Below are positions 8,719 to 17,018 of a stretch of 64,000 nt of DNA, piece by piece. The DNA lies in assembly GCF_001514235.1 (NCBI RefSeq), contig NZ_KQ948933.1, positions 293,003-357,002 on the forward strand, given 5' to 3'. Source of the DNA: Streptomyces caeruleatus (lineage in GTDB: Bacteria; Actinomycetota; Actinomycetes; Streptomycetales; Streptomycetaceae). The position numbers were made by a program, and so were the translations under genes. Every line of letters starts with the position of its first letter. Within the stretch, counting starts at the first letter, position 1. Below the pieces are notes generated by a model, which saw only the letters and a program-made list of their open reading frames with translations, was not told where the DNA came from and did no database searches.

Positions 8719-9342
8719 TCAGTGGTGGCGCGGGCGAGGCAGCAAGGCGAACGCGCTCTCCGCGATCGAGGTCAAGCGGTCGGGACTGTGGCCGTAGGCG
8801 CCTACGACATCGCTCCCGCGGATGACGGTCAGCAGAAGGTACGCGAGGTCGTCGGGATCCGCGTCGGGGTCGATGTCGCCGTTGCGCTGCGCCGCTCGCA
8901 CACACTCCGCCACCGCCGTCCGGACCACGGAGAAGCAGTCGCTGGCCAGCCGTTGCACCTCGGGGTCGGAGGCGCCGATCTCCAGGGCCATCTTGGCGGC
9001 GAAACAGGCCGCCCCCGTCCGGTCGGAGGCGGGGGGCACGTCGGGGGCGAGCGGAACCCCATGGACGGCGCGGAGCAGGTAGGCGTGCAGTCGCTCCAGG
9101 GCACCCTCGTCCGGTCCGGCAAGCATCTTCCGCGGACCCTCCCCCAGCCGGGCGAAGTAGCCGCCCATCGCCTGCATCAGCACGCCGCGCTTGCCGTCGA
9201 ACGCGGCATAGAGGCTGCCGCGGCCCAGGCCGGTGGCGGCGCTGATGTCGTCGACGCTCGTGCCGTTGTAGCCCGAGGCGCGGAACTGCCGCTCAGCGGC
9301 ATGCAGGACGTGGTCGCGGTCAAAGCTTCGTGGTCTGGCCAT
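8719..9342 (-). CDS. TetR/AcrR-family transcriptional regulator
   Basis: A 207-residue TetR protein from ATG 9342 ('MARPRSFDRDHVLHAAERQF'). The helix-turn-helix continues as 'GYNGTSVDDISAATGLGRG' and 'SLYAAFDGKRGVL', typical of the group with 'GxGxxSLYxxFxxKxxL'. The C-terminal part resembles TetR_C_33-like ligand domains. A longer frame to 9378 would begin inside the promoter region. It is divergent from the DHA2 exporter at 9679, and the GAACC/GGTTC dyad near 9389-9403 overlaps the outward promoter, so it probably represses that exporter or the lost hydrolase. Confidence 0.85.
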   Translation of the reverse strand: MARPRSFDRDHVLHAAERQFRASGYNGTSVDDISAATGLGRGSLYAAFDGKRGVLMQAMGGYFARLGEGPRKMLAGPDEGALERLHAYLLRAVHGVPLAPDVPPASDRTGAACFAAKMALEIGASDPEVQRLASDCFSVVRTAVAECVRAAQRNGDIDPDADPDDLAYLLLTVIRGSDVVGAYGHSPDRLTSIAESAFALLPRPRHH

Positions 9343-9370
9343 GCATCGAAGGTAAAGCCGACCCACCCTT

Positions 9371-9463
9371 CTTGACAACCCAGTACAGAACCGCCTAGGT
9401 TCCTTACCGTTCAGTCCACAACGATCCTGAGCTCACCGGACAGGGTGCGTGCACGCCCGGCGC
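9371..9463. repeat. Right arm of 92-bp inverted repeat with outward promoter
   Basis: Inverted counterpart of 7825-7916. TTGACA at 9372-9377 and TAGGTT at 9396-9401 with 18-bp spacing form a promoter reading right, toward the exporter at 9679. The dyad GAACC-gccta-GGTTC overlaps the -10 box and is a plausible operator for the TetR gene that starts at 9342. Confidence 0.8.
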
Positions 9464-9678
9464 GATGACTGGCCGGCGCCGACATCAACAGGATGCTGGC
9501 CACCGCGGACACCGACGCGGCCCTCCAGAGGATTGCCGAGGGAAGCCCCGAAGCGGCCACACGATGATCTCGAAGCCCTGAGATCTCAGCCCGTCATCCG
9601 GTCGCCTCACCTTCATCGGTGAGGAAACCCATCAGATTCCAGACGGCTTTCAGTCATGCCGAGCAAGCAAGGGAAAAA
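9464..9678 (+). other. Leader region with a short coding remnant
   Basis: Between the outward promoter and the exporter, one frame reads 'ADINRMLATADTDAALQRIA' and then 'EGSPEAATR' before a stop at about 9567. It has no visible start and looks like the tail of a lost gene. The hairpin TCACCTTCATCGGTGA lies at 9606-9621. Confidence 0.4.
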
Positions 9679-11178
9679 ATGAGTACCAGCATCGACCGCG
9701 GGGCGCCCGCCTCCGGAAAGACAGACTCGGGCCTTCGCGGCTCACATGCCGTGCGCTGGTGGGTGCTGGTCGTCATAGGCATGGCACAGCTCATGGTCAT
9801 GCTCGATGCCACCGTCGTGAACATCGCGCTGCCCGAGGCACAGCAAGACCTCGGCTTCAGCGACGGCAGCCGGCAGTGGGTCATCACGGGGTACGCCCTG
9901 GCGTTCGGCAGCCTGCTGCTGCTCGGCGGCCGACTCGGTGACCTGTTGGGCCGACGCACCCTCTTCGTGATCGGCTTGGCAGGTTTCGGGGCCGCGTCCG
10001 TCGTCGGCGGCTCGGCCGGCAGCTTCGAGATCTTCGTCGCGGCACGTGTGGCCCAAGGCCTCTTCGCCGCGCTGCTCGCGCCCGCGGCACTCTCACTGCT
10101 CAGTGTGACCTTCACCGAACCGTCGGAAAGGGCGAAGGCCTTCGGTATCTTCAGCGCGCTGGGTGGTGCGGGCGGCGCGATCGGGCTGCTGCTCGGCGGC
10201 ATGCTCACCGAATGGGCGTCGTGGCGCTGGGTGATGTACGTGAACGTCGTCTTCGCGGCCCCCGCCCTGATCGGTGCACTGCTGCTGCTGGCCAAGCCCG
10301 TGATCACTAAGAAGCCCCAACTCGACATTCCGGGCATCGTCGTGGTGAGCGCCGCGCTGTTCGCCGTCGTCTACGGGTTCGCGCACGTAGAGTCCACCAG
10401 CTGGACCAACCCGGTCGCCCTCGGCTCCATGATCGTCGGCGCGGTGCTGCTCGCGGTGTTCGTCTGGCTGGAGTCCAGGGTCGCGCATCCGCTGCTGCCC
10501 CTGCGCCTCGTGCTGGACCGGACCCGCGGTGGTTCGTTCGCGGCGGTGTTCGTCCTGGGCATGGGGATGTTCTCGATCTTCCTGTTCCTGACCTACTACT
10601 TCGCGGCCAGCCTCGGCTACTCGCCGATCAAGACCGGTCTGGCGTTCCTGCCGATGGTCGCGGGCGTCGTCGCATCGTCGACCACGATGCCTTCGCTGGT
10701 GCTGCCCAAGGTCGGCCCGAGGATCGTCGTCAGCGCCGGCTTCCTGGTCGCCGCAGCCGGTATGGCCCTGCTGACCCGGCTCGAGCTGGACAGCGCCTAC
10801 GCCACCCACATCATGCCCGGCCTGATCCTGCTGGGTCTCGGCATCGGCGCGGTGATGAGCACCGCGACCCAGGGGGCGACCTCAGGCCTGCACCACGAGG
10901 ACACGGGCGTCGCCTCGGCGCTGATCAACACCGGTCAGCAAATCGGCGGCTCCATCAGCACGGCGCTACTGACCACCATTGCCTCGTCGGCCGCGACCGA
11001 CTACCTGACCGCGCACAAGCCCAGCGCGCTGGCCGCGGCGCAGGCCGGGGTCGAGGGCTACACGGCCACCTTCGCGTGGGGCTCCGGCTTCTTCGTGGTC
11101 GGTGCGGTGATCGCCGCGTTCCTGATCCCGAACCGGGCTCTGGCGCCGTCCGAGGGCGAGCCCGTGATGGCCCACTGA
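9679..11178 (+). CDS. DHA2-family MFS exporter (14 TM)
   Basis: A 499-residue DHA2 major facilitator. ATG 9679 follows AAGGGA and gives 'MSTSIDRGAPASGKTDSGL', a normal cytoplasmic tail. The longer frame from 9619 lacks a ribosome site. 'MLDATVVNIALPEAQ' (motif D1-like), 'GGRLGDLLGRRTLF' (motif A) and the remaining hydrophobic helices are all present. It is distinct in sequence from the exporter at 3647 but of the same subfamily. Its transcription probably starts at the 9372 promoter under the divergent TetR. Substrate unknown. Confidence 0.9.
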   Translation: MSTSIDRGAPASGKTDSGLRGSHAVRWWVLVVIGMAQLMVMLDATVVNIALPEAQQDLGFSDGSRQWVITGYALAFGSLLLLGGRLGDLLGRRTLFVIGLAGFGAASVVGGSAGSFEIFVAARVAQGLFAALLAPAALSLLSVTFTEPSERAKAFGIFSALGGAGGAIGLLLGGMLTEWASWRWVMYVNVVFAAPALIGALLLLAKPVITKKPQLDIPGIVVVSAALFAVVYGFAHVESTSWTNPVALGSMIVGAVLLAVFVWLESRVAHPLLPLRLVLDRTRGGSFAAVFVLGMGMFSIFLFLTYYFAASLGYSPIKTGLAFLPMVAGVVASSTTMPSLVLPKVGPRIVVSAGFLVAAAGMALLTRLELDSAYATHIMPGLILLGLGIGAVMSTATQGATSGLHHEDTGVASALINTGQQIGGSISTALLTTIASSAATDYLTAHKPSALAAAQAGVEGYTATFAWGSGFFVVGAVIAAFLIPNRALAPSEGEPVMAH

Positions 11179-11189
11179 ACCTGGATCCA

Positions 11190-11269
11190 CCCTGGAGATG
11201 CCCTGCCACCTGCGATGACTGTTGTTCTCAGGACACGAACCAGCACAGGAAAGCAGGGCATCTCCAGGG
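11190..11269. repeat. 80-bp element with perfect 17-bp inverted ends
   Basis: CCCTGGAGATGCCCTGC at 11190-11206 is exactly inverted at 11253-11269, enclosing 46 bp. It begins 11 bp after the exporter stop. It could be the exporter terminator, although the loop is long, or a very small MITE, because the arms extend imperfectly outward (GGATCCAC against GTTCCACC). No coding capacity. Confidence 0.65.
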
Positions 11270-11410
11270 TTCCACCGCGACCGTCTCGCCCCGCGAATCC
11301 ACGACAGGGCCTTCTCCGCGATAGACCTCACCACCCGCCACCCGCGCACCAGAGAACTGCTGTCCACGGCGAAGTCCTTGGTGCAACCAGACCCAACAGG
11401 AGACACTCCC

Positions 11411-12568
11411 ATGAAACGACGTACATTCCTCGGCGCGACCACCGCGTCGCTGGCCGCCACCCAACTCGCCGGGCCCGCCCACGCCACCAGTTCAACCGCC
11501 GGCCCAACCGCCGGTCAGTACACGGTCGTCGCCCGCTTCTGGGGCTCGATGCCGACGGGTGTCACCGTCTCACGCCACGGCCGTATCTTCGTCAACTTCC
11601 CCCGCTGGGGCGACGACGTCCCGTTCACCGTCGCCGAACTGCGCGGCGGGAAGCCCGTGGCCTACCCCAACGCCGAGGTGAACCGCGAGGACGCCTCCGA
11701 CCTGGCCGGGCACTTCCAGTCGGTGCAGAGCGTCGTCGTCGACCCGGCCGACCGGCTGTGGATCCTCGACACCGGAAACCCGCTGTTCGCCGGGTCCTCC
11801 TACGGCGGCCCGAAGCTCGTGGCGGTCGACCTGCGCACCGACCGGATCGTACGGAAGATCCTCTTCCCGCCCGAGGTGGTGCCGTCGAACAGCTACCCCA
11901 ACGACGTGCGCTTCGACCTGCGGCGCGGCGCCGAGGGCATGGCGTTCATCACCGACTCGGGCGGCTCGAACGGCATCATCGTGGTCGACCTCGCCACAGG
12001 CCACTCCTGGCGGCGACTGGCCGGGCAGCCCTCAGTACTCCCCGACGAGCAGTTCCTTCCCGTCATCGAGGGCGAACCCCTCATGATCCGCCCCGCGGGC
12101 AGCGAACCCATGCACTACGAGACCGGCTCCGACGGCATCGCCCTCAGCGCCGACGGCAAGCGCCTCTACTACTCCCCCCTGTCCAGCCGCCGACTGCACA
12201 GCGTGGCCACCGACGCCCTCGCCGACCCCGACGCCACCGACGCCGAGGTGGCGGCGACGGTCGAGGACCACGGGTTCAAACCGATGGCCGACGGCCTGGA
12301 GAGCGACGACAAGGGACGGCTCTACGGCGGCGACCTGGAACACAACTCCATCTGGCGCAGGAACCCGGACGGCACCTACCGCACCCTCGCCCAGGGCACC
12401 GACCTCATCTGGGTCGACACCCTGTCCGTCGCCGCGGACCGGCACCTGTACGCCACCGCCAACCAGCTCAACCGGATGTCGCTCTTCCACGAGGGCGAGG
12501 ATCTGCGCCGCAAGCCCTATCTCCTGGTCCGCCTGCCGATCGACGCCGGACCGGTCAGGCTCGTGTGA
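11411..12568 (+). CDS. Tat-exported major royal jelly/yellow-family protein
   Basis: A 385-residue protein starting at ATG 11411 with an AGGAGA ribosome site. The leader 'MKRRTFLGATTASLAATQLA' carries twin arginines and ends in an AxA site ('GPAHA'), so it is probably exported folded by Tat. The mature part looks like the MRJP/yellow six-bladed propeller: 'DPADRLWILDTGNP', 'YPNDVRFDL', 'FITDSGGSNGIIVVDL' and 'GSDGIALSADGKRLYYSP' are typical. Bacterial members are thought to be secreted lactonase-like or ligand-binding proteins; the true substrate is unknown. A longer open frame from 11222 overlaps the inverted repeat and is rejected. Confidence 0.85.
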   Translation: MKRRTFLGATTASLAATQLAGPAHATSSTAGPTAGQYTVVARFWGSMPTGVTVSRHGRIFVNFPRWGDDVPFTVAELRGGKPVAYPNAEVNREDASDLAGHFQSVQSVVVDPADRLWILDTGNPLFAGSSYGGPKLVAVDLRTDRIVRKILFPPEVVPSNSYPNDVRFDLRRGAEGMAFITDSGGSNGIIVVDLATGHSWRRLAGQPSVLPDEQFLPVIEGEPLMIRPAGSEPMHYETGSDGIALSADGKRLYYSPLSSRRLHSVATDALADPDATDAEVAATVEDHGFKPMADGLESDDKGRLYGGDLEHNSIWRRNPDGTYRTLAQGTDLIWVDTLSVAADRHLYATANQLNRMSLFHEGEDLRRKPYLLVRLPIDAGPVRLV

Positions 12569-12642
12569 CCTCTCCGGCCCGCGTCACGTGACTGCCTGGT
12601 CGCTGTCCCTGTCCGGACGGCGAACCGGTCCACCAGCACGCC

Positions 12643-13027
12643 GGCCGAGGGCTCGACCACGGGGCCTGGGTGCCGCTGAATGACCATGTATCCGCTGGCC
12701 GAGGAGGGTGTGCTGGTGATCGGCTCCGGCTTTATGACGCACGGGCTGCCGTTCATCACCCGTGCGATGCTCGAAGGCCAAGTCCCGGGCTGGTCCGCCG
12801 AGTTCGACGCCTGGGCCGCCGACGCCCTCGCGCGCGGCGCCGGGGACGAACTCGCCGCGTTCCGGACGAGGGCGCCCGGTATGCCGTACGCCCATCCGAC
12901 CGTCGACCACTACATCCCGCTGTTCATCACCCTGGGCGCCGCCGCGCACCCCGACCCGTCGGTGCGGACCACCGTCGAGGGGTACACGGTCGGCTTCTCC
13001 AAGCGCTCGTCCCAGACCGCCGCGTGA
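12643..13027 (+). pseudogene. LigB/DODA-type extradiol dioxygenase remnant
   Basis: 'GLDHGAWVPL' in one frame, then after a frameshift and an internal deletion 'EEGVLVIGSGFMTHGLPF', 'EFDAWAADAL', 'FRTRAPGMPYAHPTVDHYIP' and 'LFITLGAAA'. These are the second half of class III (LigB-like) ring-opening dioxygenases. The N-terminal metal-binding histidines are missing, so the enzyme is dead. The frame 12680-13027 alone could be mistaken for a small gene. Confidence 0.7.
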
Positions 13028-13085
13028 CACCGACAGCCGTATGACGACAACACCGAATCAGATCACCTTCATTGGGGAAACGACC

Positions 13086-13880
13086 ATGACCGAAGCCACA
13101 GACCGGATCATCGACGCCCTGCGCAGCGGGCACGACCACCTCGCCGCCGTGGTGCACAGACTCACCGCCGCCGATCTCACCCGCCCGTCCGGCGCGTCGG
13201 AGTGGGACGTCTCCCAGGTGCTCAGCCATCTGGGCAGCGGCGCCGAAATAGGCCTGGCCGCACTGGAGGGCGCGACGGGCGGTACGGGTGCCCCCGACGG
13301 CGACTTCAACAAGTCGGTGTGGGCCCGCTGGGACGCGATGACCCCGGCCGAGCGCGCCGAAGGCTTCGTCACCGCCAACCAGGCGCTGGTCGAACGCTAC
13401 GAGGGCCTCGACGCGGGGGCCCGCAGCGACCTCCGGATCGACCTCGGCTTCCTGCCCGCGCCGGTGGACGTCGCGACCGCGGCGGGGCTCCTGCTCAGCG
13501 AGCTCGCCCACCACTCGTGGGACATCGAGGTGGCCTTCGACCCGTCGACGCCCCTGGCGTCCGCCGCGACCGGGCCGCTCCTCGACCAGGCCGGCATGAT
13601 GCTGGGCTTCCTCGGCAAGGCGGACGCCCTGGAGAACCGCCCCGTCGCCGTCGCGGTGCACACCACCGCACCCGAGCGCGCCTTCGGTCTCTCGGTCGGC
13701 GAGACGGTCGCGCTCACCGGCGAACCCGAGAACGCCGACGCCGTGCTGACGGCCCCCGCCGAGTGGTGGCTGCGACTCGTCGCCGGCCGGCACGCCCCCG
13801 CCCACACCCCGTCCTCCGTGACCCTCACGGGCGACACCGTCACCCTCGACGACCTGCGCAGGATTTTCCCCGGGTTCTGA
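13086..13880 (+). CDS. Maleylpyruvate isomerase-family (DinB/MDMPI) protein
   Basis: A 264-residue protein. The N-terminal half is the DinB-like four-helix MDMPI_N domain: 'ALRSGHDHLAAVVHRLTAAD' and then 'GASEWDVSQVLSHLGSGAEI', with His in 'SHLGSG' and a later 'LLLSELAHHSWDIEVAFD' as expected metal-binding positions. The C-terminal part resembles the SCP2-like MDMPI_C domain. Family members use mycothiol, typical of actinobacteria, in isomerisation or thiol transfer; the substrate here is not predictable. ATG 13086 was chosen because GGGGAAA lies upstream; ATG 13041 in frame is possible. Its left neighbour is a broken dioxygenase, perhaps once a partner in aromatic degradation. Confidence 0.85.
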   Translation: MTEATDRIIDALRSGHDHLAAVVHRLTAADLTRPSGASEWDVSQVLSHLGSGAEIGLAALEGATGGTGAPDGDFNKSVWARWDAMTPAERAEGFVTANQALVERYEGLDAGARSDLRIDLGFLPAPVDVATAAGLLLSELAHHSWDIEVAFDPSTPLASAATGPLLDQAGMMLGFLGKADALENRPVAVAVHTTAPERAFGLSVGETVALTGEPENADAVLTAPAEWWLRLVAGRHAPAHTPSSVTLTGDTVTLDDLRRIFPGF

Positions 13881-14041
13881 GCCCGGCGGCGAGGCAACGG
13901 GCACGGGAACACGCCCTGGCCCGCGTGTTTCGCTCGGGGTCGTGTCCGGATCATGAGCGGCACAGCGAAAGTGCCTTCCGACCTGGGACGACAGGGCTTG
14001 TCCAAGGCTTCTGTCGTCTCGCGGGGGAAGGCACTTTCCGC

Positions 14042-15101
14042 GTGCACACCACCGGGTCACGTCCGCGACTTGTCGTCTCGGCCGACGGTCGCGGGGTGGT
14101 CAGCCATGCCGGATCCCGTCTGCCGGCCGATCTGGCCGAAGTCACCGGGCTGGCCAGCGCCTTCACCAGCGCGTTGCGTCGGCTGCGGCCGCGCGGCACG
14201 GGGCACGCCCCTGGCCGGGTGGCGGTCGACCTGGCCGTGATGCCCGCCGACGGCGGCGAGACCATCACTGACCTCGCTGTCCTGCGTGACCAGCGCGAGG
14301 TGTTGGGCCCGGTCGCCACCACACCCACCGCCTGGCGTCTTCTCGCCGACATCGGCCCTCCCGCACTGGCCGCCCTGCATGAAGCCCGGGCCACCGCACG
14401 CGAAATCGCCTGGCTGCAAGCCGCCGACACCCGCGACGGCATACCAGCGTCCCGCGCGGGCGGGCGCGACCTGCCCTGCCTGGTCCTGGACCTCGACGCC
14501 ACCCTGGTCACCTGCCACTCCGAAGGAGCAGGCAGCCGCCGCCTACAAGCGCGGCTTCGGCTACCACCCGCTGCTGTGCTTCCTGCACCACATCCGGGCC
14601 CTGCCCGACCGGGTCTGGCACCCGGCCCTGGAACAGGACGGATCCCTGCGCGACGGAGCAGAGGCCGCCGAGCTGACCGGCATGATCGACCTCACCGGCT
14701 ACCCCGACGGCACCCGCGTCATCGTGCGGCGTGAGCGTCCCCATCCCGGTGCCCGGCTGTCCCTGTTCGACTTCGACGAAGGCATGCGCCACCTGGTCTT
14801 TCTCACCGGCACCCCGGTCACGGGTGGGGGAACCGCGCAGCGCCTGGAGGCCCGCCACCGCGCGCATGCCCGCGTGGAGGAGCGCATCCGCCTGCTCGTC
14901 TGGACCCAGGCCCTGCTGTTGGACAGCGAGTTGGCCACCGCCGAGCCGAAGAAGCTCCGCTACCGGCTGCTGCCCGCCGCCGCCCGCATCACCCGCGGAG
15001 GCCGCCGACTCTGCCTCCGGATCTCCGCTACCTGGCGTTGGCGACACGAGCTGACCAGCGCATTCACCCGCCTCGCAGCCCTGCCCCGGCCAGCCACCTG
15101 A
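14042..15101 (+). pseudogene. IS1380-family transposase, frameshifted and deleted
   Basis: From GTG 14042 the frame reads 'VVSADGRGVVSHAGSRLPAD', 'DLAVMPADGGETITDLAVL' and 'CLVLDLDATLVTCHSE', matching the N-terminal half of IS1380-group transposases including the first catalytic Asp. A frameshift near 14517 moves the rest ('KRGFGYHPLLCFL', 'ELATAEPKKLRYRLL', 'HELTSAFTRLAAL') to another frame. Between 'ARVEERIR' and 'LLVWTQALLL' the expected segment is missing. A hairpin of GAAAGTGCCTTCC and its complement at 13968-14038 precedes the gene and may be the element's left end. Not functional. Confidence 0.8.
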
Positions 15102-15533
15102 CCCGCAGCACTGTCCCTGCCCATCCGCGACCCGAGGAACCCATGCCCGCCCCTCGACCAGCAACCCAAATGGCGGCAGTCGGCTTCGTTGGTCTCGATC
15201 TCGTACAGGGCTGTCGTCACCACGGGGCGCTCACGTCTTCGAGGAGGGTCGCCAGGAGCTCGCAAGCGTCGTCCTCGTGCGGGGTCCCTGTAGGAGGCGT
15301 GATCGCTGACGTGGAACACCGTGTCCTTCGCGGTGACCGTGTACCTGGGCCGACGTGAACGGCGCGTAGTGCGTGGGTTTCATGCCGACGTCGTCGGGGA
15401 TGTCCAGGCCCGCCGCGCACACCCCGGCGTCCCCGGCGATGAGCACGGCACGGGCCTCGCGGACACGAGACGGGTCAGCTCGTCGTCCCGGCACCGCTGG
15501 GCGGGACGCTGGGGTCGATGCCGGTGTCCTTGG
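15102..15533 (-). other. Decayed region with unidentified coding scraps
   Basis: On the minus strand 'ARAVLIAGDAGVCAAGLDIP' and 'GMKPTHYAPFTSA' (15494-15360) and, in another frame, 'YTVTAKDTVFHVSDHASYRD' and 'VVTTALYEIETNEADC' (15340-15180) look like pieces of one shifted gene. I do not recognise the family. No intact open frame with start and ribosome site is present. Confidence 0.4.
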
Positions 15534-17018
15534 TCATGAGGGCTCCTGGGCCGGGTCGGGGACGGTATCGGGCTCGGTGTCGGGGTCGGTGGCGGTGAGG
15601 GGGAGCAGCACCTGGAAGCGGGTGTCGCCGGGTACGGACTCGACTTTCAGGTCACCGTGGTGCTTGTTGACGACGATCCGCCAGGAGATGTCGAGCCCCA
15701 GCCCGGTGCCCTCGCCCACCGGTTTGGTGGTGAAGAACGGGTCGAAGATCCGGCCGCGGATCTCGGCCGGCACTCCCGGGCCCGTGTCGCGGAACTCCAC
15801 CAGCAGCCGGTCGTGCACCAGAGCGGTGCGTACGGTCAACGTCCCTTCGCCGCCCGCGCTGTTGATGGCGGAGACGGCGTTGTCGATCAGGTTGGTCCAC
15901 ACCTGGTTCAGCTCGGCAGGGTAGGCCGGAATCCTCGGCACCGAACGGTCGTACTCCTTCACGACCTCGACCTGCGGACCGATCTTGCCCGACAGCATCA
16001 GCAGCGTGCTGTCGAGGAGTTCGTGGACATCGGCGACCTGGTAGGGCGCGCGGTCCAGCTGCGAGTACTGCTTGGCGGCGTCGACGAGGTGCGAGATACG
16101 GGTGGTGGAGTCCTCGATCTCGGACATCAACAGCTCGGTCTCGACCGTGTAGGTGAGCCACCCGATGGCACTCGGCAGGATCTCCTCCTGGTCGCATGCC
16201 GCCGCGATCTGCTCCAGCCAGTCGACGTCGAGACCGCCCTGCACGAAGATCGGCGCGATCTGCCAGCCGTTTGGGACACCGTGGTCGTCGAGCCAGTCGG
16301 CGAGTTCGTCCTCCCGGTCGGACGCTTCGAGCGGGCTCAGTGCCGGCGCCTTGGAGACCCGCTCGGCCGTACGCTCCTGGAGGTCGACCAGGGCCTTCAG
16401 GGCGTCGTGGTGATAGTCGCCCGAGGCGATGACGCCGAGCTTGTTGCGCATGTGCGCGACCCGGTCCCTGAGCGAGGAGGTGGCCCGTACGGCGGCCGCG
16501 GCCGGGTTGTTGAGCTCGTGGGTGAGACCCGCGGACAGCGAGCCCAGCGCGAGCAGCCGTTCGCGCTGCCCGACGGCCCGCTGAAAGGTCTGCGAACCGA
16601 GGGCGAGCCCCTCCAGGAGATGGACCGCCATCGGAAACCACTCGTGCATGAAGTTCGCGAACGATTCGGCGGGCAGGACGAAGAACCGCGTCGGCTCCGA
16701 CACCCGCAGCGAGTTCATGTACCGCTGCGGTTTCCCGTCCCCGACGAACGCCATCACGGCCCCCGCGTACACCCCTGGCTGGGACGTGCGGCTCACCTCG
16801 ATGTCGTCGCTGCCCACCCGGCGCGACATGACGACCGTGCCCTCGATCATCACGTAGAAGCAGGTCGCCGGGTCACCTTCGGCGAACACCGGCCCGGGGT
16901 CGAACAGTTCGACCCGTCCCTCGCTGCACAGCCTGTCGATCTGCTCGGCGCTGAGCTTCTCGAAGAGGAACAGCGAGCTGATCTCCGCCGCGCTGCACGG
17001 CATCGGCCGCCCGCTCAC
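15534..17018 (-). CDS. cNMP-binding-domain sensor histidine kinase
   Basis: A 494-residue cytoplasmic protein. Residues about 10-135 form a cyclic-nucleotide-binding-type sensor ('DPGPVFAEGDPATCFYVMIE', 'GVYAGAVMAFVGDG'). Residues about 155-300 hold a histidine-kinase dimerisation region with H167 in 'GLTHELNNPAAAA'. The C-terminal HATPase has N-box 'NQVWTNLIDNAVSAINSA', G1 'DTGPGVPAEIRG' and 'FDPFFTTKPVGEGTGLGLDI'. There is no membrane segment. GTG 17018 overlaps the stop of the upstream receiver-flavoprotein gene (GTGA), so the two are translationally coupled. The likely model is that this kinase phosphorylates the receiver domain of its partner. Confidence 0.88.
   Translation of the reverse strand: MSGRPMPCSAAEISSLFLFEKLSAEQIDRLCSEGRVELFDPGPVFAEGDPATCFYVMIEGTVVMSRRVGSDDIEVSRTSQPGVYAGAVMAFVGDGKPQRYMNSLRVSEPTRFFVLPAESFANFMHEWFPMAVHLLEGLALGSQTFQRAVGQRERLLALGSLSAGLTHELNNPAAAAVRATSSLRDRVAHMRNKLGVIASGDYHHDALKALVDLQERTAERVSKAPALSPLEASDREDELADWLDDHGVPNGWQIAPIFVQGGLDVDWLEQIAAACDQEEILPSAIGWLTYTVETELLMSEIEDSTTRISHLVDAAKQYSQLDRAPYQVADVHELLDSTLLMLSGKIGPQVEVVKEYDRSVPRIPAYPAELNQVWTNLIDNAVSAINSAGGEGTLTVRTALVHDRLLVEFRDTGPGVPAEIRGRIFDPFFTTKPVGEGTGLGLDISWRIVVNKHHGDLKVESVPGDTRFQVLLPLTATDPDTEPDTVPDPAQEPS

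Noticed and set aside
12680..13027. 115-codon frame as an intact small dioxygenase
   Set aside because: The upstream metal-binding half is present only in another frame and with a deletion, so it is a remnant.
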